From Alphaproteobacteria bacterium (GTDB lineage: Bacteria; Pseudomonadota; Alphaproteobacteria; Rickettsiales; UBA8987), in NCBI GenBank assembly GCA_030429725.1, contig JAUIEX010000014.1, forward strand, positions 1 through 41,488: a stretch of DNA of 41,488 nt. The letters run 5' to 3'. This document shows, piece by piece, positions 24,829 through 34,070 of the stretch. The translations under genes were made by a program, and so were the position numbers. The notes beneath the pieces were generated by a model. It was not told the origin of the DNA and made no database searches. It saw only the letters and a list, made by a program, of their open reading frames with translations. How positions within the stretch are numbered: the stretch's first letter is position 1; every line of letters starts with the position of its first letter.

Positions 24829-25770
24829 ATGGCGAATCATCACAGTAAGATTTTGGTTTTAGGCAGTGGCGCGGCGGGCTGTACGGCGGCGATTTATACC
24901 GCGCGCGGCAATTTGCAGCCGACTTTGGTGCATGGCATGCAGCCGGGCGGACAGATGACCATTACCACGGAGGTGGAGAATTATCCCGGATTTGCGGAGG
25001 TGATTCAGGGGCCATGGCTGATGGAGCAGATGGAAAAACAGGCCGAGCATGTGGGCACGAAAATGGTGCATGATACCATCACCGAGGTGGATTTTTCCAA
25101 GCGGCCTTTTACGCTGAAAGGTGATTCAGGTGATAGTTACAGCGCCGATGCGGTGATTCTGGGTACGGGTGCTTCGGCCAAATGGCTGGGGCTGGAGAGT
25201 GAAAAAAACTATCAGGGCTATGGTGTTTCCGGCTGCGCGACGTGTGATGGGGCGTTTTTCCGTAACGTACCGGTGGCGGTTGTGGGCGGCGGCAACACGG
25301 CGGTGGAAGAGGCGCTTTACCTGACCAACCATGCCAGTAAAGTTTATGTGGTGCATCGCCGTGATGAATTACGTGCGGAAAAAGTGACGCAGGAGCGTTT
25401 GTTTAAACACCCGAAAGTGGAAATGGTGTGGGATTCTGAGCTTCAGGAAGTGGAAGGCAAGGACGACCCTAAAGCTGTGACCGGCGCACGTGTGAAAAAC
25501 GTGAAAACCGGTGAAGAACGCACGCTGGAAGTGGAAGGCGTGTTCATTGCCATTGGGCATAAGCCGAACACGGATATCTTCAAAGGCACGCTGAAGATGG
25601 ATGATGAGGGCTATATTGTGACCGAAAAAGGCACCACCAAAACCTCCGTGGAAGGGGTGTTTGCCGCCGGTGACGTACAGGATAAGATTTATCGGCAGGC
25701 GATTACGGCAGCCGGCAGTGGCTGCATGGCCGCACTGGATGCCATGCGCTGGCTGGAATCGCAGGATTAA
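24829..25770 (+). CDS. trxB: thioredoxin reductase
   Basis: A 313-aa NADPH-dependent flavoenzyme that reduces thioredoxin. FAD motif VLGSGAAGCTAAIYTAR (10-26), the GGQMT segment (40-44), the redox-active pair C136-A-T-C139 in GVSGCATCDGAFF, the NADPH motif VVGGGNTAVEEALYL and the C-terminal GVFAAGDVQDKIYRQAITAAGSGCMAALDA. AAAGGA precedes the ATG. It stands alone and is convergent with gap. Confidence 0.97.
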   Translation: MANHHSKILVLGSGAAGCTAAIYTARGNLQPTLVHGMQPGGQMTITTEVENYPGFAEVIQGPWLMEQMEKQAEHVGTKMVHDTITEVDFSKRPFTLKGDSGDSYSADAVILGTGASAKWLGLESEKNYQGYGVSGCATCDGAFFRNVPVAVVGGGNTAVEEALYLTNHASKVYVVHRRDELRAEKVTQERLFKHPKVEMVWDSELQEVEGKDDPKAVTGARVKNVKTGEERTLEVEGVFIAIGHKPNTDIFKGTLKMDDEGYIVTEKGTTKTSVEGVFAAGDVQDKIYRQAITAAGSGCMAALDAMRWLESQD

Positions 25771-25823
25771 TCGCTTACGGTAAAGGAAGGCGGCGTGGCT
25801 GGCTTTGATATTGGTTAGCTCGG

Positions 25824-26822
25824 TTAGCCCACCAGGGCGGCAACGTCCAGCATGCGGTTGGAGAAGCCCCATTCATTATCATACCATGCGGCCACACGCA
25901 CCAGCGTGCCATTTTGCACGTAGGTCTGGCTTTCATCAAAGATGGAGCTGTGCGGGTTGCCGTTAAAATCACAGGAAACCAGTGGCTCATCACACACGCC
26001 CAGCACGCCTTTCATACTGCCATTGGCAGCAGAGCGGATAAGCTGGTGAATTTCCTCTTTGGTGGTTTCACGCTTGGCGACGAAGGTGAGGTCTACCAGT
26101 GAAACATTGGGTGTGGGCACGCGCACGGCAACGCCGTCTAATTTGCCTTTAAGTTCCGGCAGCACCAAGCCAAGTGCTTTGGCGGCACCCGTGCTGGTGG
26201 GGATCATGGAAAGCCCGGCGGAGCGCGCCCGGCGCAGGTCTTTATGGCCGTTATCCAGCAAATTCTGATCACTGGTATAAGCATGCACGGTGGTCATGAA
26301 ACCGGTTTCAATGCCAACACCGTCATTGAGCACTTTGGCCACCGGCGCCAGGCAGTTTGTGGTGCAGGAACCAACGGAAATGACCGTATCGGATGGCTTG
26401 GCAGCCTGATTATTCACCCCGAAAACAATAGTGGAATCCGCATCCGGCGACGGGGCGGAAACCAGCACTTTCTTCGCGCCGCCTTTCAGATGGCCGCCTG
26501 CACCCGCCTTGTCGCGGAACACGCCGGTACATTCCAGCACCACATCCACCCCGGCATCCACCCAGTTGATCTCTTCCGGTGTGTGGCCGTGGAAAATCTT
26601 TAATGGCTTGCCGTTGACGAAAAAATTATCGCCGTCCGCATGAATGTCGCCACGGAAAGTGCCATGCGTAGAATCATATTTCAGCAGGTGAAGTTTTTCT
26701 TCCGTATTTTTACGGTAATTCAGCGCAACAATCTCAACATCCGTACGGTTTGAATCTGCCCATGCGCGCAAAACACACCGCCCGATGCGGCCAAACCCTG
26801 TGATACCAACACGAACTGTCAT
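25824..26822 (-). CDS. gap: glyceraldehyde-3-phosphate dehydrogenase, type I
   Basis: A 332-aa GAPDH. Nucleotide-binding [15 protein letters not shown] (6-20), catalytic C153 in [12 protein letters not shown], a [14 protein letters not shown] segment with the catalytic His, and [24 protein letters not shown]. The usual Asp after beta-2 that selects NAD (VND or IND in most GAPDHs) is replaced: the segment reads [19 protein letters not shown]. Loss of this Asp and the basic residues that follow suggest use of NADPH or dual cofactor use. The ATG is 4 nt after the tkt stop, so tkt-gap is an operon. Confidence 0.95.
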   Translation of the reverse strand: MTVRVGITGFGRIGRCVLRAWADSNRTDVEIVALNYRKNTEEKLHLLKYDSTHGTFRGDIHADGDNFFVNGKPLKIFHGHTPEEINWVDAGVDVVLECTGVFRDKAGAGGHLKGGAKKVLVSAPSPDADSTIVFGVNNQAAKPSDTVISVGSCTTNCLAPVAKVLNDGVGIETGFMTTVHAYTSDQNLLDNGHKDLRRARSAGLSMIPTSTGAAKALGLVLPELKGKLDGVAVRVPTPNVSLVDLTFVAKRETTKEEIHQLIRSAANGSMKGVLGVCDEPLVSCDFNGNPHSSIFDESQTYVQNGTLVRVAAWYDNEWGFSNRMLDVAALVG

Positions 26823-26826
26823 ATGC

Positions 26827-28839
26827 TTATACCCTTGCTTTTACTTGTTGAATGATGGCTTCAACTGTGATGCCGAAATATTTGTATAAATCTTCTGCCG
26901 GAGCGGAAGCGCCGAAGGAATCCATACCGACAAAGCCGCCCTTGCGGCCGATATAGCCATCCCAGCCCTGACGTATGCCCGCTTCCACCGCCACTTTGGG
27001 AAGATCATTGCCCAGCACTTGCTGTTGGTAGGCTTCGGGTTGTTGGTCAAACAGCTCAAAGCAGGGCAGGGCGCTGACCTGCACATCGATATTTTCTTCA
27101 GCCAATTTAGCCTGCGCCTGCATGGCCAATTCCACTTCAGAACCGGTGGCGAGGATCACCGCCTGTGCAGCGCCCTTGGCCGGGGAAAGGATGTAGCCGC
27201 CCTTGGCGGCCAGATTTTCACCCGCCGCGTCACGCACCACGGGCAAGCCCTGACGGGTCAACACCAGAATACTGGGTGTTTCGGCATGTTCCAGCGCGAT
27301 TTGCCAGCATTCGGCAGTTTCCACCGGGTCAGACGGGCGCAACACCAGCACATTGGGCATGGCGCGTAAGCTGGCCAGATGCTCCACCGGTTGATGGGTG
27401 GGGCCATCTTCACCCAGGCCGATGGAATCATGCGTCATCACATAAATCACGCGTTGCTTCATCAGCGCGGAAAGGCGAATGGCCGGGCGGCAATAATCCG
27501 TAAACACAAAGAATGTGCCGCTATAGGGGATGATGCCGCCATGCAGCGCCATGCCGTTCATGGCGGCGGCCATGCCATGTTCGCGGATGCCGTAATAAAT
27601 ATAATTGCCGCTAAAATCATCCGGCGTGACGGGCTTGCTTGGGGATGCCTTGGTGTTGTTGGAGCCGGTCAGATCCGCCGACCCGCCGAGGAGTTCAGGA
27701 ATGGCTGGCAGTAACACATCCAAAGTTTTGCCGCTGGCGGCACGGGTGGCCAGCTTGCCACCTTCATGGAGCTGTTGTTTGGCCTCCGCAATCACGGCAT
27801 CAAGATTTTCCGGCAAGGCACCCTGCTGGCCGCGTTGGAACTTTTGCTGCAATGCAGCATCGGCTTGAGCAAAACGTTGTTGCCATGCCTGCTGCTGAGA
27901 TGCGCCGCGCTTTCCGGCTTCACGCCATGCGCCCAGAATTTCGGCAGGAATATCAAACGGGGCATGCGGCCAGCCCATGGATTGGCGGGCATGGGCAATT
28001 TCATCCGCACCCAAGGGCGAGCCGTGACTGGAAGAGCTGCCGGCCTTTTTATCCGCACCTTTTCCGATAATGGTTTTGCAGGAAATCAGCGACGGTTTAT
28101 CCGATTGTTGTGCGGCAAGAATGGCGGCTTCAATGGCGGCAAAATCGTGACCATCCACTTTTTGCGTGTGCCATCCGGCGGCCTCAAAGCGCATCTCTTC
28201 ATTTTCGGAAGTGGAAAGACTGGTTGGCCCGTCAATGGAAATGCCGTTATCGTCAAACAGCACGATCAGCTTGGAAAGTTTCAGATGGCCGGCCAGCGAA
28301 ATGGCTTCCTGAGAAATGCCTTCCATCAGGCAACCATCCCCGGCGATCACATAGGTGAAGTGATCTACCAGATCCTTGCCGAAACGTGTTTGCAGCCAGC
28401 GCTCCGCCATGGCGAAGCCAACGGAATTGGCCAAGCCTTGCCCAAGTGGCCCGGTGGTGGTTTCAATGCCGGCCAGCTCACCAAATTCCGGGTGGCCGCA
28501 GGTGGGGCGGTGGAGCTGGCGGAAGTTTTTAATGTCATCCAGCGTGATGTCCTCATAGCCGGTCAGGTAGAGCAGGGCATATTGCAGCATGGAGCCATGC
28601 CCGGCGGAAAGGATGAAACGGTCACGATCCGCCCAGCGGGGATTCTGCGGATCAAATTTCAGGAATTTGGTGAACAGCACCGTGGCCACGTCCGCCATGC
28701 CCATCGGCATGCCCGGATGGCCGGATTGTGCCGCTTCCACCGCGTCCATCGCCAGTGCGCGAATGGCATTGGCCATGTGAAGTTGCGTTGTGGTTTCCGG
28801 TGATGTTTCCGCGATTTCCACGGCGCTGGCTGACGGCAT
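26827..28839 (-). CDS. tkt: transketolase
   Basis: A 670-aa thiamine diphosphate enzyme of the pentose phosphate pathway. N-terminal [30 protein letters not shown], the TPP motif [32 protein letters not shown], the pyrimidine domain [20 protein letters not shown] and the C-terminal domain with [11 protein letters not shown]-like ([14 protein letters not shown]). The start MPSASAVE at 28839 is chosen because AGAGAGGAAA lies directly upstream; the ATG eight codons earlier has none. It is the first gene of tkt-gap, which places Calvin/pentose-type carbon exchange and glycolysis together. Confidence 0.96.
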   Translation of the reverse strand: MPSASAVEIAETSPETTTQLHMANAIRALAMDAVEAAQSGHPGMPMGMADVATVLFTKFLKFDPQNPRWADRDRFILSAGHGSMLQYALLYLTGYEDITLDDIKNFRQLHRPTCGHPEFGELAGIETTTGPLGQGLANSVGFAMAERWLQTRFGKDLVDHFTYVIAGDGCLMEGISQEAISLAGHLKLSKLIVLFDDNGISIDGPTSLSTSENEEMRFEAAGWHTQKVDGHDFAAIEAAILAAQQSDKPSLISCKTIIGKGADKKAGSSSSHGSPLGADEIAHARQSMGWPHAPFDIPAEILGAWREAGKRGASQQQAWQQRFAQADAALQQKFQRGQQGALPENLDAVIAEAKQQLHEGGKLATRAASGKTLDVLLPAIPELLGGSADLTGSNNTKASPSKPVTPDDFSGNYIYYGIREHGMAAAMNGMALHGGIIPYSGTFFVFTDYCRPAIRLSALMKQRVIYVMTHDSIGLGEDGPTHQPVEHLASLRAMPNVLVLRPSDPVETAECWQIALEHAETPSILVLTRQGLPVVRDAAGENLAAKGGYILSPAKGAAQAVILATGSEVELAMQAQAKLAEENIDVQVSALPCFELFDQQPEAYQQQVLGNDLPKVAVEAGIRQGWDGYIGRKGGFVGMDSFGASAPAEDLYKYFGITVEAIIQQVKARV

Positions 28840-28913
28840 ATTTCCTCTCTTCTCTATGCGCAAGGGGTATAAAGCACCGCCTTAAAAGCGGCAAGGCTTT
28901 TCACACAGAAAAA

Positions 28914-29753
28914 TCAGGCGCGCAGCAGCTCGTTAATGCTGGTTTTGCTGCGGGTTTTTTCATCCACACGCTTCACGATCACCGCGCAATAGAGCGAAGG
29001 CGCATCCGGTGTTTTTCCGGGCATGGCGCCGGGAACTACCACGGAATAGCTTGGCACGCGGCCATAGGTGATATCCCCGGTTTCACGGTTAACGATTTTG
29101 GTGGAAGCGCCCAGATAAACGCCCATGGAAAGCACGGAGCCTTCTTCCACAATCACACCTTCGGCCACCTCACTGCGGGCGCCGATAAAGACGTGATCTT
29201 CGATGATAACCGGGTTGGCCTGTAATGGCTCCAGCACGCCACCAATGCCGGCACCGCCGGAAATATGGCAGTTTTTACCGATTTGCGCGCAGCTGCCGAT
29301 GGTGGCCCAGGTATCCACCATGGTGCCTTCATCCACATAGGCACCCAGATTAACGAAAGAGGGCATCATCACCACGTTGGGGGCGATATAAGCGGAGTGG
29401 CGTACGAAACAGCCCGGCACGGCGCGGAAGCCCGCTTGTTTGAATTGTGCCTCATCCCAGCCGAGGGTTTTGGGCGGCACTTTATCAAACCAGTAAGCAT
29501 CTTCGCCATGGTCGGAAGGGCCGTTGCCATAGCGTTGCATGGGGTTGAGGCGGAAGGAGAGCAGGATGGCCTTCTTCGCCCAGTCATTGACCTGCCAGCC
29601 GCCATTGGCAGGCTGTGCCACGCGCAGCTCACCGCTATCCAGCAGGCTGAGCGTTTCGGCCACCGCGCCGCGCACTTCACCGGTGGTTTCGGCATTAATG
29701 CCGTCCCGCTTTTCCCATGCGGTTTCAATGATGGATTGAAGTTTTTGTGTCAT
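28914..29753 (-). CDS. dapD: tetrahydrodipicolinate N-succinyltransferase
   Basis: A 279-aa enzyme of the succinylase branch of lysine and meso-diaminopimelate synthesis. The N-terminal helical domain is followed by a left-handed beta-helix of hexapeptide repeats (from about residue 120: [19 protein letters not shown], then [46 protein letters not shown]). It has the family's [14 protein letters not shown] loop. The start at 29753 (MTQKLQSII) fits family length; AGGAGTG lies about 11 nt upstream, somewhat far. Divergent from lpxI; no dapE adjoins it. Confidence 0.96.
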   Translation of the reverse strand: MTQKLQSIIETAWEKRDGINAETTGEVRGAVAETLSLLDSGELRVAQPANGGWQVNDWAKKAILLSFRLNPMQRYGNGPSDHGEDAYWFDKVPPKTLGWDEAQFKQAGFRAVPGCFVRHSAYIAPNVVMMPSFVNLGAYVDEGTMVDTWATIGSCAQIGKNCHISGGAGIGGVLEPLQANPVIIEDHVFIGARSEVAEGVIVEEGSVLSMGVYLGASTKIVNRETGDITYGRVPSYSVVVPGAMPGKTPDAPSLYCAVIVKRVDEKTRSKTSINELLRA

Positions 29754-29874
29754 GGGGTGGTCACTCCTGAAAATGGTTGGTTCATTCCTTTGCCGGCATT
29801 GATAATGTGCCATCACCAAGACGGCAAGGACAATGATGCCGTGATTTTTCTGAAAAAAATGCTATAGCACTGGC

Positions 29875-30702
29875 ATGAACAGCACTGTGAATCAAAAAAA
29901 GCTTGGCATTATTGCCGGCAGCGGGGACTTGCCGCGAGAGATGATCCGCGCCTGTCGGGATCATCAGCGAGAGGCTTTTGTGGTGGCTTTTGAGGGGATT
30001 ACGGAAAAATCCATGCTGCGGGATGTGCCGCATGCCCTCTTTCCGCTGGGGAAGATTGGCGCGATTATCAAGCGGCTGAAGCAGGAAAATGTGCGGCAGG
30101 TGGTGCTGGCCGGGCGCGTGGGGCGGCCTTCTCTGGCGGCGCTGAAGCTGGATTTTGGCGGGATGAAGCTGCTCAATCGCCTGCGCAAATTGCCGGAACA
30201 GGGCGATGATCATGTGTTTTCGGCCATTATCCGCTATCTGGAAGAGAAGGGTTTTGTGGTGCTGGGCGCGGATGATGTGCTGCGGGAGCTGCTGATTCAA
30301 CCCGGTGCGCTGGGTGTGGTGCAGCCGGATGCGCAGGCGCTGGTGGATATTGACCTTGGGAAGAAGGTGGTGGAGGCCATTGGCCTGCTGGATATTGGGC
30401 AGGCGGCCATTGTGCAGCGCGGCGTGGTGCTGGGCGTGGAAGGGCTGGAAGGCACGGATAAATTGGTGAATCGCTGCGCCGAGCTGCATCAGGAAGGTGT
30501 GGGTGGTGTGCTGGTGAAGATGAAAAAGCCCAATCAGGATAGCCGGGTGGATCTGCCCAGCATCGGCGTTTATACGGTGGAAAATGCCCATCGCAACGGC
30601 CTGCGCGGCATTGCGGTGGAGGCCGGCGGCGCGCTGGTGATTGACCGCGAGGCCGTGCGCCGCAAAGCGGATGAATTAGGGCTGTTTGTAGTGGGTGTTT
30701 AA
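29875..30702 (+). CDS. lpxI: UDP-2,3-diacylglucosamine pyrophosphatase, LpxI type
   Basis: A 275-aa DUF1009 protein, the alphaproteobacterial alternative to LpxH, splitting UDP-2,3-diacylglucosamine to lipid X in lipid A synthesis. N-terminal LGIIAGSGDLPREMI (10-24), RQVVLAGRVGRPSL (about 74-87), DDHVFSAIIRYLEEKGF (about 110-126) and the C-terminal RVDLPSIGVYTVENA with GIAVEAGGALVIDR, close to family signatures. In other alphaproteobacteria it lies in the lpxA-lpxB run; here it is alone. No clear ribosome site is seen. It is followed by a long non-coding, hairpin-rich region. Confidence 0.92.
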   Translation: MNSTVNQKKLGIIAGSGDLPREMIRACRDHQREAFVVAFEGITEKSMLRDVPHALFPLGKIGAIIKRLKQENVRQVVLAGRVGRPSLAALKLDFGGMKLLNRLRKLPEQGDDHVFSAIIRYLEEKGFVVLGADDVLRELLIQPGALGVVQPDAQALVDIDLGKKVVEAIGLLDIGQAAIVQRGVVLGVEGLEGTDKLVNRCAELHQEGVGGVLVKMKKPNQDSRVDLPSIGVYTVENAHRNGLRGIAVEAGGALVIDREAVRRKADELGLFVVGV

Positions 30703-30782
30703 GTTGCTGTTTTTCAAACGCGGGCGGGCGGTTGATGATTGCCTGAACGTTAAAAATATGTTACTTTTATAGGTTCATTCTT

Positions 30783-31283
30783 GCCTCACAAGCAGCACCG
30801 CCTTGATTTCGTCTTCATTGAAGGTGATTCAAAGCGCGGTTTTGTGAGGCTGTAACCTGCATGTGGCAGAGCGATAACTTCAAAACACATGACAGGGCAG
30901 CGTTGGCTCCTCCGGCCTGAGAAACCGGAATCTACAGGAGAAGCAGGATGTGCCCGCATCCGCTACGTTCCAGCGCCCTCTTAAATGCCCGCCCTGATGC
31001 CTATATGGCATGCAAGGAAAGGCTGGAAAACGAACCGCACGCCCCCTTCTAACGTAGGAAGGAAGCCGGGAACTGGAGACAGTTTCAGTTGGGCAGGTTC
31101 TTATGCCATATGCCGAGCGGTATGTGGTTTTTGGCTGGTGCACCAGCCCCCACGCCAAGGTGGGAAAGGGCGCTATAGGCGCTTATGGATCAGGGGATCC
31201 ATGTGCAAACATGCGCGCTGCGTTCCGAAAGGGCGTGGTGACGGATGTTGAAATCCGTCAGTGGAAAAGCGGCAAATTGCCGT
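30783..31283 (+). ncRNA. candidate large structured RNA (unassigned)
   Basis: This 500-nt stretch between lpxI and the 31364 gene has no convincing protein-coding frame but is dense in perfect or near-perfect inverted repeats with short loops. The main stems are 30783-30791/30842-30850 (9 bp), 30856-30865/30886-30896 (10 bp, one bulge), 30907-30915/30925-30940 (two short stems, 5 bp each, with an internal loop), 30963-30974 with 31022-31028 and 31053-31057 (12 bp, one long bulge), 31071-31084 (AACTG-GAGA-CAGTT, a GNRA loop), 31106-31127 (9 bp, two G-U), 31133-31148 (6 bp, TGCA loop), 31185-31202 (7 bp, AGGG loop), 31239-31260 (8 bp) and 31270-31282. I find no RNase P, tmRNA, SRP, 6S, group I or group II intron signature. 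Strand is inferred from lpxI direction and the G-U pairs. Boundaries are approximate. Confidence 0.5.
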
Positions 31284-31363
31284 CATATAAGCTGGCTTGG
31301 GTTTTCTTTTTCGCCTCGAAAGGGCGCCGCAAAGAGGACTCAACCTAGAAAAAACCAAAAACT

Positions 31364-31807
31364 ATGAAAAAGTTGATGGTTTTTTTCGTTTTCCTCTCCT
31401 TCGGGGTGGGATTGCTGCTTGCGCAGGATTCCTTGAAGGTGCTGAATCGTCATTTGACGAATTATTCAGAATATCTTCAGGATTCGATTGCAAATGCAGC
31501 GGATCCAACTCCCGAATGGGCTGAGGGCAAACCTCAAAGCATTTATTTGCTAAGAGGTGGCAAGCCCAGGGAATACACGGATGACAACAAATTGTTCGGT
31601 GTTTCCGGGGACGCCTGCCCTGAACCCATATGGATGAATCCATCCAAGATGGAGGCTTATTTCCAGAATCAAATCTGGCAAATAACCGAAATCAAGGATG
31701 TGCCAAATCCTGACCTTATCCTGGTCAGGGATGGTATTTTCATCCTGAAAAGGGGGAAAAAAGAAATAATCATCTACAACTATGGTTGGTGGGTAGCCAC
31801 CAACTAG
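31364..31807 (+). CDS. secreted hypothetical protein, probably acquired
   Basis: A 147-aa protein with a signal peptide (MKKLMVFFVFLSFGVGLLLAQ) in the style of Bacteroidota exports (the cleavage LLLAQ/D). The mature part has no known motif to me; it is a mixed alpha/beta sequence with Trp and Tyr near the C-terminus (KEIIIYNYGWWVATN) and one Cys. The leader is A-rich with no Shine-Dalgarno, again like Bacteroidota. Codons differ from the neighbours: Arg is AGA or AGG in four of five to six cases, and ATA and CTA occur. It lies right after the hairpin-rich region and before a strong terminator. Transfer is an inference from codons and leader. Confidence 0.6.
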   Translation: MKKLMVFFVFLSFGVGLLLAQDSLKVLNRHLTNYSEYLQDSIANAADPTPEWAEGKPQSIYLLRGGKPREYTDDNKLFGVSGDACPEPIWMNPSKMEAYFQNQIWQITEIKDVPNPDLILVRDGIFILKRGKKEIIIYNYGWWVATN

Positions 31808-31855
31808 TAGTGGTAGATGTTTATTTTCCCGCCCGGCGGGGAGAGGAAATAAAAG

Positions 31856-31887
31856 AAAGGGGGTGTGTGCTGCGCCCCCTTTTTTTG
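31856..31887 (+). terminator. Rho-independent terminator
   Basis: AAAGGGGG (31856-31863) pairs with CCCCC TTT (31875-31882) around an 11-nt loop, followed by seven or more T. It closes the 31364 gene. A second GC-rich hairpin (CCCGC-CCG-GCGGG) lies just before, at about 31828-31840. Confidence 0.85.
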
Positions 31888-31923
31888 TGCCTGATGCCGG
31901 TTTAGGCGGCCTGATACCGCTCC

Positions 31924-33453
31924 CTAAAGCGGAAGATTATCGTGCTTCTTCCACGGGGTTTCGGATTGTTTATTTTCCAGCAGGGAAAGTGCGCGGCAGA
32001 TGCGCCAGCGCGTATTTTGCGGGCGGATGACATCATCAATAAACCCACGTGCCGCGGCGGCAAAAGGCGTGTTGAACTTGGCTTTATATTCAGCTTCTTT
32101 TTCTTTGACCTCTTCCGGGCTTAAGCCGCGATAGAGGATTTTGGCGGCACCTTCGGCGCCCATCACGGCAATTTCCGCATTCGCCCAGGCATAGTTGATA
32201 TCCCCACGTAAATGGCGGGAATTCATCACAATATACGCGCCGCCATAGGCTTTGCGGGTGACCACGGTGATTTTCGGCACGGTGGCCTCGGCGTAAGCAT
32301 AAAGCAGCTTGGCGCCATGGCGAATGATGCCGTTATGTTCCTGACTGACACCGGGCAGGAAGCCGGGCACATCCACAAAGGTGACAATGGGGATGTTAAA
32401 CGCATCGCAGAAGCGGATGAAGCGCGCGGCCTTCACGCTGGCATCAATATCCAGACAGCCGGCCAGAATCATGGGCTGATTGGCCACAAAGCCCACGGTG
32501 CGACCATCCATACGGCCAAAGCCAACAATGATATTGCGGGCATATTCCTGTTTAATTTCAAAGAAATCCCCCTCATCCACCACGCGGGAGATAAGCTCCA
32601 TCATGTCGTAAGGCTTGTTGGGGTTATCCGGCACCAGCGTGTTGAGCTCCAGATCCAGCCTGTCTGCCGGGTCTTCGGTGAAGCGCTGTGGCGCTTCCTC
32701 GCGGTTGGAAAGTGGCAGAAAGTTAAACAGGCGGCGGGTTTGCAGCAGCGCGTCAATGTCATTATCAAACGCCTTATCCGCCACGCCGGTTTTGGTGATG
32801 TGCGTGTGCGCGCCGCCCAGTTCTTCCTGGCTAACATCTTCATGTGTCACGGTTTTTACTACGTCCGGCCCGGTGACGAACATATAGGATGAGCCGTTAA
32901 TCATGAAGGTAAAATCCGTCAATGCCGGGGAATAAACCGCGCCGCCGGCGCATGGCCCCATAATCAGAGAAAGCTGCGGAACCACGCCGCTGGAAAGGAC
33001 ATTACGCTGGAAAATTTCGCCGTACCCACCCAATGAGCCAACGCCCTCCTGAATGCGCGCGCCGCCGGAGTCATTAAGGCCGATAACCGGCGCGCCCACT
33101 TTCATGGCCATATCCATAATATGGCATATTTTTTTGGCGTTCGCCTCGCTCATGCTGCCGCCATGAACGGTAAAATCCTGTGAATAAACAAAGACTAAGC
33201 GGCCATTGATGGTGCCTTGCCCGGTCACAACGCCATCCCCGGGAATATTATGCTTATCCATGCCGAAATCATCGCAGCGATGTTCCACAAACATGCCATA
33301 TTCTTCGAAACTATCCGGATCCAGCAGAATCTCCAGCCGCTCACGCGCGCTTAATTTGCCGCGCTCATGCTGCTTGTCAATTTTACCCTGACCGCCGCCA
33401 AGGCGCGCAGCACGGCGTTTTTCTTCCAGTTGTTGTACGACATTCGGTTTCAT
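31924..33453 (-). CDS. pccB: acyl-CoA (propionyl-CoA type) carboxylase beta subunit
   Basis: A 509-aa carboxyltransferase of the PccB family: N-terminal [29 protein letters not shown], then the crotonase-like domain with [39 protein letters not shown] and [15 protein letters not shown], and the C-terminal half with [46 protein letters not shown] and a [17 protein letters not shown] segment. It transfers CO2 from biotin to propionyl-CoA or a similar acyl-CoA. The ATG at 33453 ([11 protein letters not shown]) fits family starts; a further 12 codons upstream are open but unlike the family. The biotin-carrying alpha subunit is not in the window. Confidence 0.93.
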   Translation of the reverse strand: MKPNVVQQLEEKRRAARLGGGQGKIDKQHERGKLSARERLEILLDPDSFEEYGMFVEHRCDDFGMDKHNIPGDGVVTGQGTINGRLVFVYSQDFTVHGGSMSEANAKKICHIMDMAMKVGAPVIGLNDSGGARIQEGVGSLGGYGEIFQRNVLSSGVVPQLSLIMGPCAGGAVYSPALTDFTFMINGSSYMFVTGPDVVKTVTHEDVSQEELGGAHTHITKTGVADKAFDNDIDALLQTRRLFNFLPLSNREEAPQRFTEDPADRLDLELNTLVPDNPNKPYDMMELISRVVDEGDFFEIKQEYARNIIVGFGRMDGRTVGFVANQPMILAGCLDIDASVKAARFIRFCDAFNIPIVTFVDVPGFLPGVSQEHNGIIRHGAKLLYAYAEATVPKITVVTRKAYGGAYIVMNSRHLRGDINYAWANAEIAVMGAEGAAKILYRGLSPEEVKEKEAEYKAKFNTPFAAAARGFIDDVIRPQNTRWRICRALSLLENKQSETPWKKHDNLPL

Positions 33454-34070
33454 CCGGCGCAACTTACAGCGAAAGATGCGATGCGGCAAGCTGCAGAAAT
33501 AATCGCGCTTAAAATAGGGCTGGCGGCGGTGGAGAGAGGGGTAGGCAGCATTTAAGCTAAATATTAATAAAAATTAACTAAAATAAAATGGATGGCTTTG
33601 GGCTTGCATGGATGGTTTTTGGTGGTATGAAGGCAGCATTATCCGCCGGATAATAGTTTGACTTAGACAATTGGTATTTAAGGTAAATTATAGATAAATC
33701 AATATAAAATTAGATGTTTTTTTAGTTAAAATACCGGGTAATTTTTTTATTTTTTGTTGCTTTATTCGTTGACTCGGCGCTTCATTGGTGTTAATCTTAT
33801 TTTAATCTTTGAAGGCGCTGCTTTCATTTAGAGTTTATCTGCCCACTAAAGGTTTTTGACCTTTTGGCATAAAAAACTCTCCGGAACATAATTGACGGTT
33901 GATGTTGATTCCTGTATGGCAAGATGTTTGATGCGATATGGAGATGAGATTTTAACGAAATAATCAGGACACCAGGCTTCAATAGAGGTGGTGCCCCGGT
34001 TTTTTTATGTTCACTTAAAAATGAAACAACGCCTGTAAACACTGTATTTAAACGGGATGGAGAACGACAA
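33454..34070. other. long AT-rich intergenic region upstream of tpsA
   Basis: About 600 bp without a credible gene between divergent pccB and tpsA. It is clearly AT-richer than the rest. It holds a perfect 17-bp odd palindrome at 33638-33654, a six-pair hairpin AAAGGT/ACCTTT at 33848-33864, TTGACT at 33657 and 33768 that could be -35 boxes (no good -10 at the right distance), and a small stem-loop followed by a run of T at about 33968-34006 that looks like a leader terminator or attenuator. The 85-codon frame on the minus strand (33824-34081) has no protein character. Confidence 0.5.
33638..33654. promoter_or_regulatory. 17-bp palindrome, possible operator
   Basis: ATTATCC-GCC-GGATAAT is a perfect inverted repeat with a three-base centre, in the pccB-tpsA gap and just before a TTGACT. 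The form suits a dimeric repressor site; the protein is not known. Confidence 0.4.

Noticed and set aside
27845-27866. TGCTGCAATGCAGCA inside tkt as a third copy of the 19048 hairpin
   Set aside because: It lies in Gln/Ala codons of transketolase and lacks the flanking CTTA...TAAG arms.
27766-28803. 345-codon open frame opposite tkt
   Set aside because: Shadow of transketolase.
30880-31158. 92-codon frame on the minus strand in the same region
   Set aside because: Arg/Pro/Ser-rich composition with no motif, lying across the same stems.
30783-31283. RNase P RNA, tmRNA, or group II intron as identity of the structured region
   Set aside because: No GAGGAAAGTCC-type core, no tRNA-like end or tag frame, no GTGYG start or domain V hairpin, and no reverse transcriptase gene.
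31103-31348. 81-codon open frame in the hairpin-rich region
   Set aside because: The frame crosses several perfect stem-loops, has no ribosome site and no protein motif; the stems explain the sequence better. A small protein cannot be fully excluded.
34036-34054. TAAACACTGTATTTAAA upstream of tpsA as another MITE end
   Set aside because: It resembles the element tip, but one base is missing in the core and no opposite end is found; may be chance.
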